A stretch of DNA of 64,000 bases from Microbacterium pullorum (lineage in GTDB: Bacteria; Actinomycetota; Actinomycetes; Actinomycetales; Microbacteriaceae). The stretch lies in contig NZ_JACSQP010000004.1 of assembly GCF_014836535.1 (NCBI RefSeq), forward strand, positions 183,705-247,704, given 5' to 3'. How positions within the stretch are numbered: position 1 is the first letter of the stretch; the number at the start of each line of letters is the position of its first letter. The notes beneath the pieces are model-generated. The model was given only the letters and a program-made list of their open reading frames with translations, ran no database searches and was not told where the DNA came from. This document shows, piece after piece, positions 26,896 to 35,931 of the stretch. The position numbers and the translations under genes were made by a program.

Positions 26896-28379
26896 GCGGG
26901 TCTCCTCTCCTCCCCGCCCCGGCGGGCGGGTGTGGTCATGAACTCCGAGCCGTCAGTGCGGGCGAGCCGCGCGCGGAATGCGTCGACAGTACCGGGCCAC
27001 AGCAGCGTCAGTCGCCCGCGGTCGACGTACCAGTTGCGGCATCCGCCGGTCAGCCACGGTGTCGTGGCCGCCGCCCGAGCGATCTCGGCGGTGTAGTCCG
27101 CCTCGGCATCCGGGTGCACGCGCAGCACGCCGTCGGATGCCGCCGCGCGCTGCACGAGCGCCCGCACGGCGTACGCGGCCTGCTCCTCGAGCATGAGCAC
27201 GGAGGAGTTGTGGCCGAGCGAGGCGTTGGGGCCGTCCAGTACGAACATGTTCGGGAAGTCCGAGACGACGGTCGAGGCGAACGAGGTCATTCCGCCAGCC
27301 CAGTGCTCGGCGAGGGTCTCGCCGCGTTCGCCGGTGACCAGCTCGGCGTAGGGCTGGCGCTGCGAGACGAATCCGGTGGCGAGGACGAGTGCGTCGGCGG
27401 TGTAGCGGGCCCCGGATGCCGCGACGAGCTCGGTGCCGGCGACCGCCGCGAGCGCGGAGGGCTCGAGGGTGACGGCGGGGGAGGCGACGGCCGGGTAGAA
27501 ATCGTCCGACAGCAGCACGCGCTTGCATCCGAACGCATAGTCGGGGGTGAGGGCGCGGCGCAGTGCCGGGTCGGCCACGTGGTTCGCGAGGTGGGTGAGG
27601 GCGACCTCGCGGGCGGCGGCGGATGCCGCGGCATCGCCCGATCGTGACGCGTACCGCGCCTCGCCCTCGACGTACAGGGCGGCGCGGAGCGCGGCGAGCT
27701 CCTCGGGGTGGGTCGCGAAGCGATCGCGTTCGGCGTCGTCGTAGGGGTGCTCGCCACGGGGGACGATCCACGCGGGGGTGCGCTGGAACAGGGTGACGTG
27801 TGCGGCGGTCTCGGCCAGCCGCGGGACGAGCTGCACGGCGCTCGCTCCGGTGCCGACGACCGCGACGTGCGCGCCGGAGAGGTCGGTGGCGTGGTCCCAC
27901 CGGGCGGAGTGGAAGATGGGGCCCGCGAACTGCTCCAACCCCGGGATCTCGGGGATCGACGGCTCGGTGAGTCGACCGCAGGCGAGCACGAGAACCTCGG
28001 CGGTGAGCGCACCGGAGGGGGTGTCGATGTGCCAGCGCGACGCCGTGGCATCCCACCGTGCGGCAAGGAGTGGGGTGGACAGCCGCAGCCGGTCGCCGAG
28101 GTCTTCGACGTCGGCGACGTGCTCGAGGTAGCGGTGGATCTCCGCGCCCGTGGCGAACAGCCCCGACCAGTGCGGGTTCGGGTGGGTCGCGAAGCCGTAC
28201 AGATGTGAGGGGACGTCGCACGCGACTCCCGGGTAGGTGTTGTCGCGCCAGGTGCCGCCGACGGATGCCGCGCGCTCGAGGATCGCGAAGGAGCCGCGGC
28301 CGGCCCGCCGCAACGCGATCGCCATGCCGAGGCCGGCGAACCCGGCGCCGACGATCGCGACCTCGACGTGGTCGGTCAC
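26892..28379 (-). CDS. Flavin-containing / Baeyer-Villiger-type monooxygenase
   Basis: FAD- and NADPH-dependent oxygenation of a carbonyl or heteroatom compound; substrate unknown. 495 residues with an FAD-binding VAIVGAGFAGLGMAIAL, the Baeyer-Villiger fingerprint FxGxxxHxxxW as FAGPIFHSARW, an NADPH-binding VAVVGTGASAVQ and a late ATGFVSQRQPY motif. GTG at 28379 overlaps the fbiC stop (GTGA), and its stop overlaps the fgd ATG. A class B monooxygenase between F420 genes is unusual; a functional link to F420 is not evident from the sequence. Confidence 0.88.
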   Translation of the reverse strand: MTDHVEVAIVGAGFAGLGMAIALRRAGRGSFAILERAASVGGTWRDNTYPGVACDVPSHLYGFATHPNPHWSGLFATGAEIHRYLEHVADVEDLGDRLRLSTPLLAARWDATASRWHIDTPSGALTAEVLVLACGRLTEPSIPEIPGLEQFAGPIFHSARWDHATDLSGAHVAVVGTGASAVQLVPRLAETAAHVTLFQRTPAWIVPRGEHPYDDAERDRFATHPEELAALRAALYVEGEARYASRSGDAAASAAAREVALTHLANHVADPALRRALTPDYAFGCKRVLLSDDFYPAVASPAVTLEPSALAAVAGTELVAASGARYTADALVLATGFVSQRQPYAELVTGERGETLAEHWAGGMTSFASTVVSDFPNMFVLDGPNASLGHNSSVLMLEEQAAYAVRALVQRAAASDGVLRVHPDAEADYTAEIARAAATTPWLTGGCRNWYVDRGRLTLLWPGTVDAFRARLARTDGSEFMTTPARRGGEERRPA

Positions 28380-30967
28380 GACCCGCCCCGGTCCCGCTCG
28401 GGTGTCGCGTGCCCGTCGGGTGTCGCGTGCCCGCTCCGCGGGGGCTGCTCGAGTGTCACTTGCGCACGGTGTGGGCCCGCGACACCCGCCACACGCGACA
28501 CCGGAGCAGCGCTGGCCGGCGCGGCGGGCGCAGCCGGCGCGGGCGGGGCGGGGCGGGGGGTGCGGTAGTCGGTCGTGCGGAGGCGGAAGGGGCGGAACAG
28601 GCGCGCCGCGATGCGCGCGGCATCGGCCGCGGGAAGCTCCTGCCCGTGCTCGATGCCCGCGGCGGGGCGCATCCGGCCGTCCAGCAGTGCACCGCCGAGG
28701 TCGTCGCCACCCGCGCGCAGCAGCACCGCGGCCGCCTCGCGCCCCACGCGCGGCCACGGGATCTGCACGTGCGGGATCGAGCCGTTGAGCGCGAGACGCG
28801 CGACGGCGGTCATCGCCCGGTGCTCGTCGATCGGGGTGCGCCCGGTCACGAGCGGCACGCCCCCGGCCGGCCCGGGAAGCGGGATCGGCACGAACTCGGT
28901 GAACCCGCCCCCGGCGCCGGCGGATGCCGCGGCCTCTTGCAGCGCGCGCAGCAGCCGCAGATGCGCGATGCGTTCGGCGGCGGTCTCGACGTGCCCGTAG
29001 AACAGCACGCTCGTGGAACGGAAGCCGTGCCGATGCGCGGCCGAGATGCCCTCGACCCACCGGTCGACTTCGAGGTCGGTGGGGAAGAGCGTGCCCCGCA
29101 CCCGCTCGGTCGCGACCTTCACGCCGGTGCCGGGCACCGTGTCGACTCCGGCGTCGCGGAGCGCGGCGAGGGCGCCGTCCAGCCCGAGCCCGCCACGATC
29201 GGCGAGGTCCCAGACGTCCTGCGGGCGGTAGGCGTGCAGATGGATGCCGGGGGCCGCGGCCTTCACGGCGCGGGCGATCGCGAGGTAGCCGGACGGGTCG
29301 ATCGTGTCCGGAAGCGCGCCCTGCACGCACAGCTCGGTGGCCCCGAGGGCGAGGGCATCGGCGGCGATCGCGGCGACGTCGTCGAGGTCGAACTCGTCGG
29401 GTGCGACCGCACCGCCCGGGCGCAATCCGGTGGACGTGAGGTTGCGGTTGACCACCAGGCTCACCGCCTCACCCACGGTGTAGCGCCGCACGTCGTCAGC
29501 GGTCGCGACGACCGTCTCGAGGTCGTCCCCGGTGGAGCGCAGCAGGCGTTCCCAGTCGTCGTCGCCGAGCGCGAGCGGGTCGGCGGCGGCCTGCTCGGCG
29601 AGCCGTGCGGTGGTCGCGCCGGCGGCCGGGCGCGCATAACGTCGCTGATCCGCGTCGTTCGGGCCCGAATCCGGGCCGGCGGGCGCCGAACCGGCCGGAT
29701 CAGCGACATTGTGCGCGCCGCCCGCGGCCGACCCCGCACCCACGGCCGCGAGGCCCGTTGCGGGGTCGGCGAGGGCGGCGACGGGGCCGTGCATCGCGGG
29801 GTCGAGCCACTCGTCGGCGCGGCTGACGTACTCCGGGTGCGCGGTGAGGCGCTCCTGCAGTGTGAATCCGAGCGTGGCCGTGCGCGCGGCGAGGTCGTCG
29901 AGGTGCGGCCAGGGGCGCTCGGGGTTGACGTGGTCGGCAGTCACCGGCGACACCCCGCCCCAGTCGTCCGCGCCGGCCCGCACGAGCAGGTCGAACTCCA
30001 TGGGATCCGACAGGTTCGGCGGCACCTGCACCCGCATGCGCGGCCCGAGCACCAGGCGGGCCACCGCGACGGCGGCCACGTACTCGTGCAGCGCGGCGTC
30101 GGGGGCGGTGCGCGCGGCCGTGCCCGGCTTCGCGCGGAAGTTCTGCACGATGACCTCCTGCACGTGGCCATGACGTTCGTGCGCCGCGCGGATGGCCACC
30201 AGCGACTCGGCACGATCGCGCAGCGTCTCGCCGATGCCGACCAGGATGCCGGTCGTGAACGGCACCCGCGCGCGCCCGGCGTCTTCGATGACCTGCAGCC
30301 GCACCGCGGGGTCCTTGTCGGGGGAGCCGAAGTGCACCTGCCCGGGTTCGGTGAACAGTCGCTCCGACGTCGTCTCGAGCATCATGCCCATCGACGGCGC
30401 GGTGGGTCGCAGCGCCACCAGTTCGTCATGGAACATCACCCCGGGGTTCAGGTGCGCCAACAGCCCTGTCTCGGCGGTGATGAGCCGCGCCATCGCTCCC
30501 ACGTAGTCCAGCGTCGAGGCATAGCCATGGTCGTCGAGCCAGGTGCGTGCGGCCGGCCACCGCTCCTCCGGCCGGTCCCCGAGGGTCAGCAGCGCCTCCT
30601 TGCAGCCGTGCGCCTGCCCCTGCCGCACCACCGCGAGCACCTGCGCCTCGGTCATGAACAGCGGCTTGTGCAGCGAAGCCAACTGGCCCGGGGTGTCGAC
30701 GAACACGCAGTAGTGGCAACGGTCGCGGCACAGTGTCGTGAGGGGGACGAACACCTTGCGGGAGTAAGTGATGACGCCGGGGCGTCCGGATGCCGCCAGC
30801 CCGGCATCCCGCACCCGTCCGGCGGCCCGCAGCAGACGGTCGAATGCCTCGCCGGTCGAGTGCAGCAGCACCTCGGCGGTCACGGCATCGATGCGCTCGC
30901 CGGCCTCGGCACGTGCGAGTGCGGCGTCGACGGTCGCCGCCTCGGGGGAGGGCTGCAGCAGGGTCAC
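28376..30967 (-). CDS. fbiC: FO synthase FbiC (CofG-CofH fusion) lacking the CofH iron-sulphur motif
   Basis: Makes the deazaflavin FO from tyrosine and a ribityl-diaminouracil; normally both halves are radical-SAM enzymes. 863 residues. The CofG half is intact: YSRKVFVPLTTLCRDRCHYC with Cys80, Cys84 and Cys87. The CofH half starts at VVNRN (Asn507) but reads on to LTSTGLRPGG with no cysteine; it rejoins the family at ATELCVQGA (543-551) about 20-25 residues too soon, so CxxxCxxC is gone. Residues about 418-446 (linker) come from a family A repeat and about 820-842 from a family B repeat. It heads a four-gene coupled operon; GTG start with GAGACT 6 nt upstream. Confidence 0.9.
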   Translation of the reverse strand: MTLLQPSPEAATVDAALARAEAGERIDAVTAEVLLHSTGEAFDRLLRAAGRVRDAGLAASGRPGVITYSRKVFVPLTTLCRDRCHYCVFVDTPGQLASLHKPLFMTEAQVLAVVRQGQAHGCKEALLTLGDRPEERWPAARTWLDDHGYASTLDYVGAMARLITAETGLLAHLNPGVMFHDELVALRPTAPSMGMMLETTSERLFTEPGQVHFGSPDKDPAVRLQVIEDAGRARVPFTTGILVGIGETLRDRAESLVAIRAAHERHGHVQEVIVQNFRAKPGTAARTAPDAALHEYVAAVAVARLVLGPRMRVQVPPNLSDPMEFDLLVRAGADDWGGVSPVTADHVNPERPWPHLDDLAARTATLGFTLQERLTAHPEYVSRADEWLDPAMHGPVAALADPATGLAAVGAGSAAGGAHNVADPAGSAPAGPDSGPNDADQRRYARPAAGATTARLAEQAAADPLALGDDDWERLLRSTGDDLETVVATADDVRRYTVGEAVSLVVNRNLTSTGLRPGGAVAPDEFDLDDVAAIAADALALGATELCVQGALPDTIDPSGYLAIARAVKAAAPGIHLHAYRPQDVWDLADRGGLGLDGALAALRDAGVDTVPGTGVKVATERVRGTLFPTDLEVDRWVEGISAAHRHGFRSTSVLFYGHVETAAERIAHLRLLRALQEAAASAGAGGGFTEFVPIPLPGPAGGVPLVTGRTPIDEHRAMTAVARLALNGSIPHVQIPWPRVGREAAAVLLRAGGDDLGGALLDGRMRPAAGIEHGQELPAADAARIAARLFRPFRLRTTDYRTPRPAPPAPAAPAAPASAAPVSRVAGVAGPHRAQVTLEQPPRSGHATPDGHATPERDRGGS
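28444..28510. repeat. Palindromic repeat family B, copy c (inside fbiC 3' end)
   Basis: GCTGCTCGAGTGTCACTTGC to CGCGACACCGGAGCAGC; the reverse complement matches copies g and h closely. It encodes part of the FbiC C-terminal tail. Next to it, CGGGTGTCGCGTGCCCG occurs twice in tandem (about 28400-28432). Confidence 0.85.
29632..29716. repeat. Palindromic repeat family A, copy 2 (inside fbiC linker)
   Basis: Ends GCGCATAACGTCGCTGATCC and GGATCAGCGACATTGTGCGC, complementary at 18 of 20 positions. It is in frame in the CofG-CofH linker and is read as Gly/Ala/Pro/Asp-rich peptide. Confidence 0.85.
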
Positions 30968-31063
30968 CGATCCAGTCTCGCACCGTCCGGCGCCGCGGGG
31001 TCCGACGAGATCGTTGCCGTCCCGTAAGCAAACACGGAGCGTTGCGCTGGCAGACTAGAACCC

Positions 31064-31813
31064 ATGGTTACCCTCCTGCTGGATTCGACGCGGCTCGAGG
31101 TCGTGCTGTCGGCCACCGAGCGTGCGCTCGCATTCCACAAAGGGAATGTGATCGTCCCGCGGGAGACCATCGCCAAGGTTCAGCTCATCGATGACCCGTG
31201 GACGTGGGTGCGCGGCATCCAGAGCCCGGGCACGCGCATTCCCGGTGTGATCGCGATGGGCACGTGGAAGTCGGTCAACGGCGAGGACTTCGTCATCGTG
31301 CGGCGGCACCGTCCCGGGGTCGTCATCGACCTCGAAGGTCACCCCGAGTTCGACCGCGTGGTGCTGACCACACGCCACGGCCTCGCCCTCGTGCAGTCGC
31401 TGCACGTGGATGCCGGCGAGCAGCCCGCCGACGTCGTGGATCTCGCCACGGGTGCCGTCGCGACCACGGCCGATGCCGAGCCCACGCCCCCCGCGAAGAA
31501 GGCGGCGGCGAAGCCGAAGCCCGCGGCGACACCGAAGAAGCCCGCCCCTGCGAAGCCGGCCGCAAGCAAGCCGGCCGCAAGCAAGCCGGCCACAAGCAAG
31601 CCGGCCGCACGCAAGCCGGCCACGGCAAAGCCCTCCGCGACGTCGAAGACGTCGGCCACGAAGAACGGCACCGGAGCGGCATCCGCGGCACCCGCGCAGA
31701 AGCCGGCGCCCCAGCCGAAGCCGGCACCCAAGCCGAAGGCTGTGCCGAAGCCGGCGCCCGCGACCCCCGCCGCGGATGTCGCCGCACCGGGCGCCGACTC
31801 CACGCAGGCCTGA
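31064..31813 (+). CDS. PH-like N-domain protein with Lys/Ala/Pro-rich tail
   Basis: Unrecognised, 249 residues. The first 120 form a compact beta-rich unit (TRLEVVLSATERALAFHKGNVIVPRETIAKVQ...) resembling small bacterial PH-type domains. From about 140 the chain is a basic KPAASK/KPATSK/PKPAP tail like histone H1 or mycobacterial HupB tails, which suggests nucleic-acid or envelope-polymer contact (inference). The tail DNA contains four near-perfect tandem units built on AAGCCGGCC (about 31554-31622). It is divergent from fbiC. Confidence 0.72.
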   Translation: MVTLLLDSTRLEVVLSATERALAFHKGNVIVPRETIAKVQLIDDPWTWVRGIQSPGTRIPGVIAMGTWKSVNGEDFVIVRRHRPGVVIDLEGHPEFDRVVLTTRHGLALVQSLHVDAGEQPADVVDLATGAVATTADAEPTPPAKKAAAKPKPAATPKKPAPAKPAASKPAASKPATSKPAARKPATAKPSATSKTSATKNGTGAASAAPAQKPAPQPKPAPKPKAVPKPAPATPAADVAAPGADSTQA

Positions 31814-31905
31814 CCCGCGTCCACCGTCGCACCGGCGCCCGGCGCAGAGCGACCCCGCGCGGCTAGAGCGACCCGGCGCCGCTGGATCGCCGCCGCGCCG
31901 CGCCG

Positions 31906-32723
31906 CTACGCGACGTCGCGCCGCCAGCTGAACAGATACGCCAGCACCATCAGTACGGCCGCGATCGCCAGCAGCACGAGGCCGCCGGCCCACCACTCCA
32001 GGGCAGACCCGCCACCGCCCATCAGCGCCTCCGCATCGAAGATGCTCGCGCCGACGAGGGCGTCGGATGCCGCGCCCGGCAGGAACCGGACGACGTCGGC
32101 GGCGCCCTCGATGAACGTCACGAGGGTGCGGGCGATGGGCTCGATGAACTGCGTGAACACCAGCACGCCCACGATGGCGACGATCTGGTTGCGCACGAGC
32201 GCTCCGACCGCGATGCCGATGAAGACCCACAGCACGAACGCCACGACCATGCGGCCGACCATCGCCCAGGTGTCGCTGTCGCCCAGCTGTGTCGCCACGC
32301 CCTGCAGCGCCAGCATCGCCGCCGACGGGCCGACCGAAGCCGCGATCCCCACGACGCCGTACAGCACACCCAGTCCTGCGCCCACGATGAGCTTCGCGCC
32401 CAGCACGCGCGAGCGCTGCGGGGTGGCGAGGAAGGTGGGGGTGAGGGTCTGGTGCCGGATCTCGGTGGTCACCATGAGCGTGCCGATGAGAAGCGGGAAG
32501 ACGTATCCGATCGCCGTCGCCAGGCTGTACAGCTGCGGCGGCAGGGAGTCGGCGGGCAGCTGCGGGGCGTTGCCCGGCAACGCCCCGGTGGAGGACGCGG
32601 CGAAGAAGAACCCCAGTGCTGCGGCGGTCGAGCCGACGTAGACGACGAGCACGATCGCGAGGATCCACCAGGTCGAGGTGGAGAACTGCTTCGTGGTCTC
32701 CGACTTGACGGTGCCGACGAGGC

Positions 32724-32727
<4 letters not shown>
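31906..32727 (-). CDS. ABC-2 type transporter permease
   Basis: Membrane subunit of an ABC exporter, 273 residues with about six hydrophobic segments and a large first extracellular loop, typical of the ABC-2/NatB-like family (SETTKQFSTSTWWIL start, VTTEIRHQTLTPTFLATPQRSRVLGAKL block). It pairs with the ATPase directly upstream (ATGA overlap). The substrate is not predictable. Confidence 0.88.
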
Positions 32728-33755
<1,028 letters not shown>

Positions 33756-33811
33756 GCCGATCCTCTCGTTTCCCGCCAGTCTGTCGGGGATGCGCGGCGA
33801 ACGCGAGCCGA

Positions 33812-33817
33812 TAGCGT
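33812..33817 (+). promoter_or_regulatory. Putative -10 box, leaderless acyl-CoA hydrolase gene
   Basis: TAGCGT with exactly 6 nt before the GTG at 33824. Confidence 0.55.
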
Positions 33818-33823
33818 GGGGGC

Positions 33824-34888
33824 GTGAGCCAGCCGAGCACCGAATCCCGCGTCCGGGCGGAGCGTCGCGACAGCGTCGGGCACGTGACGCTCGATCGCCC
33901 CCGCGCCATCAACGCCCTCGACCTCGGCATGATCGAGCAGTTGCAGACGGCGCTCGACGCCTGGCGAGACGACCCCGACGTCGCCGTCGTGCTGATGGAC
34001 GGCGCCGGCGACCGCGGGTTCTGTGCGGGTGGCGACGTGCGGGGACTCTACGACCAGATCGTCGAGGGGCGCCCGGTCGACACCGGGACGTTCTTCCGCG
34101 CCGAGTACGCGCTCAACGCGGCGATCGCCGAGTACCCCAAGCCCGTGATCGTGCTGGCCGACGGCATCACGATGGGCGGCGGCATCGGCCTGGCCGGGCA
34201 TGCGGCCGTCCGCATCGTGACCGAGCGCTCGCAGCTCGCCATGCCCGAGACCCGCATCGGGTTCACCCCCGATGTCGGCGGCACGTGGCTGCTCGGCCGC
34301 GCACCGGGCCGGGTGGGGGAGTACCTGGGTCTCACCGGGGCGTCGATGGATGCCGCCGACGCCATCTACGCCGGGTTCGCCGACCACCTCGTGCCGTCGG
34401 AGCACCTGTCGCAGCTGCACCATGCGCTGCAGACGCGCGCCGACCCGCACACGCCCACCGAACTGACGCTGCTGTTCGATGCCACGGCCGGTCCGAGCCG
34501 GCTCGAAGCCGATCGGGAGTGGATCGACGACGCGTTCGCCGCCGACACCGTGACCGACATCGTCGCGCGCCTGCGCGCCCGGCCCGAGACCGCGGCATCC
34601 GAGACCGCCGACCTGCTCGAGCAGCTGTCGCCCACTGCGCTGACGGTCACGCTCGCCGCCGTCCGGCGAGCGCGGGAACTGCCCGACCTGCGGGCCGCGC
34701 TCGCGCAGGAGTACGGGCTGGTGATGTGGTTCGCCCAGACCCAGCCCGACCTGGCGGAGGGCATCCGCGCGCAACTGGTCGACAAGGACCGCTCGCCCCG
34801 CTGGAACCCGGCCGCACTGGCCGACCTCGACGAGGGAATCGTCCGGGAAGCGCTCGCGTTCGTCCCCGACGTGCCGCTCTGGGCGTAG
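33824..34888 (+). CDS. 3-hydroxyisobutyryl-CoA hydrolase-like (crotonase superfamily)
   Basis: Probable hydrolysis of 3-hydroxyisobutyryl-CoA in valine breakdown. 354 residues is the HIBCH length, longer than plain enoyl-CoA hydratases. Crotonase oxyanion-hole segments GDRGFCAGGDVRGLYD and GITMGGGIGLAGHA; MPETRIGFTPDVGGTWLLGRAPG is a HIBCH-type block, with a C-terminal extension ending NPAALADLDEGIV. No other valine genes are adjacent. The GTG start fits the leaderless promoter. Confidence 0.87.
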   Translation: MSQPSTESRVRAERRDSVGHVTLDRPRAINALDLGMIEQLQTALDAWRDDPDVAVVLMDGAGDRGFCAGGDVRGLYDQIVEGRPVDTGTFFRAEYALNAAIAEYPKPVIVLADGITMGGGIGLAGHAAVRIVTERSQLAMPETRIGFTPDVGGTWLLGRAPGRVGEYLGLTGASMDAADAIYAGFADHLVPSEHLSQLHHALQTRADPHTPTELTLLFDATAGPSRLEADREWIDDAFAADTVTDIVARLRARPETAASETADLLEQLSPTALTVTLAAVRRARELPDLRAALAQEYGLVMWFAQTQPDLAEGIRAQLVDKDRSPRWNPAALADLDEGIVREALAFVPDVPLWA

Positions 34889-34915
34889 CCGCAGTCTGCT
34901 CACCGCCGCGGCTAT

Positions 34916-34921
34916 TAGCCT
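34916..34921 (+). promoter_or_regulatory. Putative -10 box before the J-domain gene
   Basis: TAGCCT, giving a leader of about 18 nt with CTGGGGAGG before the GTG at 34946. Confidence 0.4.
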
Positions 34922-34945
34922 GAGAGGTGGACCTGGGGAGGCAAC

Positions 34946-35872
34946 GTGTTCGACAGTCCGCTGTCCGCGTCGGCGTACGACGTGCTCGCCGTCGACCCCG
35001 CGGCCGACGACGACGAGCTGCGCAAGGCCTACCGACTGCGGCTGCGCCAGACACACCCCGACACCGGCGGGGATGCCGCGGTGTTCGTGCAGGTGCAGCG
35101 CGCCTGGGAACTGGTGGGAACCCCCGAGGCCCGCGCCGCATACGACCGCGGCCACGGGTTCGGTGACGCGGCCGTCCCCGACTTCTCCGGCTGGAAGGCG
35201 CCCGCCGCCCGCACCGACACGCGCCCCCGCGCGCGGTCGTTCGGGCACCCGGGCGGTTGGCGGCGGGAACGGTATCTGACCCTCATCCGCGAGTGGGCGG
35301 GCCGCGGCGTGGAGCTGGCGGACCCCTACGACCCGGCGCTCGTGCGCACCGCCCCGCACGACGTGCGGCGTCTGCTGGCCGACGCGCTCGCCGAGGAGGC
35401 CACGGCGCGCGTGGTCGCCGACCTCGGCATGGGGTACACCGTGTGGCACGACGTGTCGGCACCCGGCCGTCGCGACGGCCCCGACGCCAAGCTCGACCAC
35501 ATCGTCCTCGGACCCAGCGGCCTGTACGCCGTGCTGTCGGAGGACTTCGGCGGGCCGGTGCGGGTGCGCCGCGGCGAGCTGATCGGCGACGGTGTCGACG
35601 GATCGCCGATCGCCGACCTGGTCGCACGGGCGCGCACCGTCGCGCGCGCCGCCGGGGTGCGCTTCAGCGGCGCCGTGGTGGTACTGCCCGACGACGACCT
35701 CGGCCAGGCGATCGAGGAGCTCGGCAAGGTGCGGGGGCTTCCCGTGGCCGTGGTCTCCCGCAGCGCCCTGGCGACGGTGCTGCGGCGGGGGATGACCGGC
35801 GCCCGCGACATCGGCGGCAACGAGCTGTTCGATGTGCGCACGCGGCTGCAGCGCACCGTGCGCTTCGTCTAG
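34946..35872 (+). CDS. J-domain protein with NERD-like C-terminal half
   Basis: 308 residues. The N-terminal J-domain (about 9-70) contains the DnaK-stimulating HPD (37-39). A linker leads to a helical region (about 105-160) and then a NERD-like segment (about 165-265): AKLDHIVLGPSGLYAVLSEDFGG and a putative VVVLPDDD strand, as in nuclease-related domains. The Gly/Phe and zinc-finger regions of canonical DnaJ are absent. The J plus NERD-like combination suggests a DnaK-linked nucleic-acid role; this is inference. Confidence 0.78.
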   Translation: MFDSPLSASAYDVLAVDPAADDDELRKAYRLRLRQTHPDTGGDAAVFVQVQRAWELVGTPEARAAYDRGHGFGDAAVPDFSGWKAPAARTDTRPRARSFGHPGGWRRERYLTLIREWAGRGVELADPYDPALVRTAPHDVRRLLADALAEEATARVVADLGMGYTVWHDVSAPGRRDGPDAKLDHIVLGPSGLYAVLSEDFGGPVRVRRGELIGDGVDGSPIADLVARARTVARAAGVRFSGAVVVLPDDDLGQAIEELGKVRGLPVAVVSRSALATVLRRGMTGARDIGGNELFDVRTRLQRTVRFV

Positions 35873-35919
35873 CAGCGGCATCCCGCCAGACGACCCGGAC
35901 GCGGGCTGGGGGTGCGCGG

Positions 35920-35925
35920 TACCGT
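35920..35925 (+). promoter_or_regulatory. Putative -10 box, leaderless SLC13-type transporter gene
   Basis: TACCGT with exactly 6 nt before the GTG at 35932. Confidence 0.5.
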
Positions 35926-35931
35926 GGACGC

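Noticed and set aside
28376..30967. FbiC CofH defect explained as a frameshift
   Set aside because: All CofH blocks on both sides of the gap are in one frame; only a local stretch is missing.
31051..31063. Leaderless promoter for the Lys/Ala/Pro-tailed gene
   Set aside because: The only box, TAGAAC, ends 2 nt before the ATG, too close for the spacing seen at the other genes.
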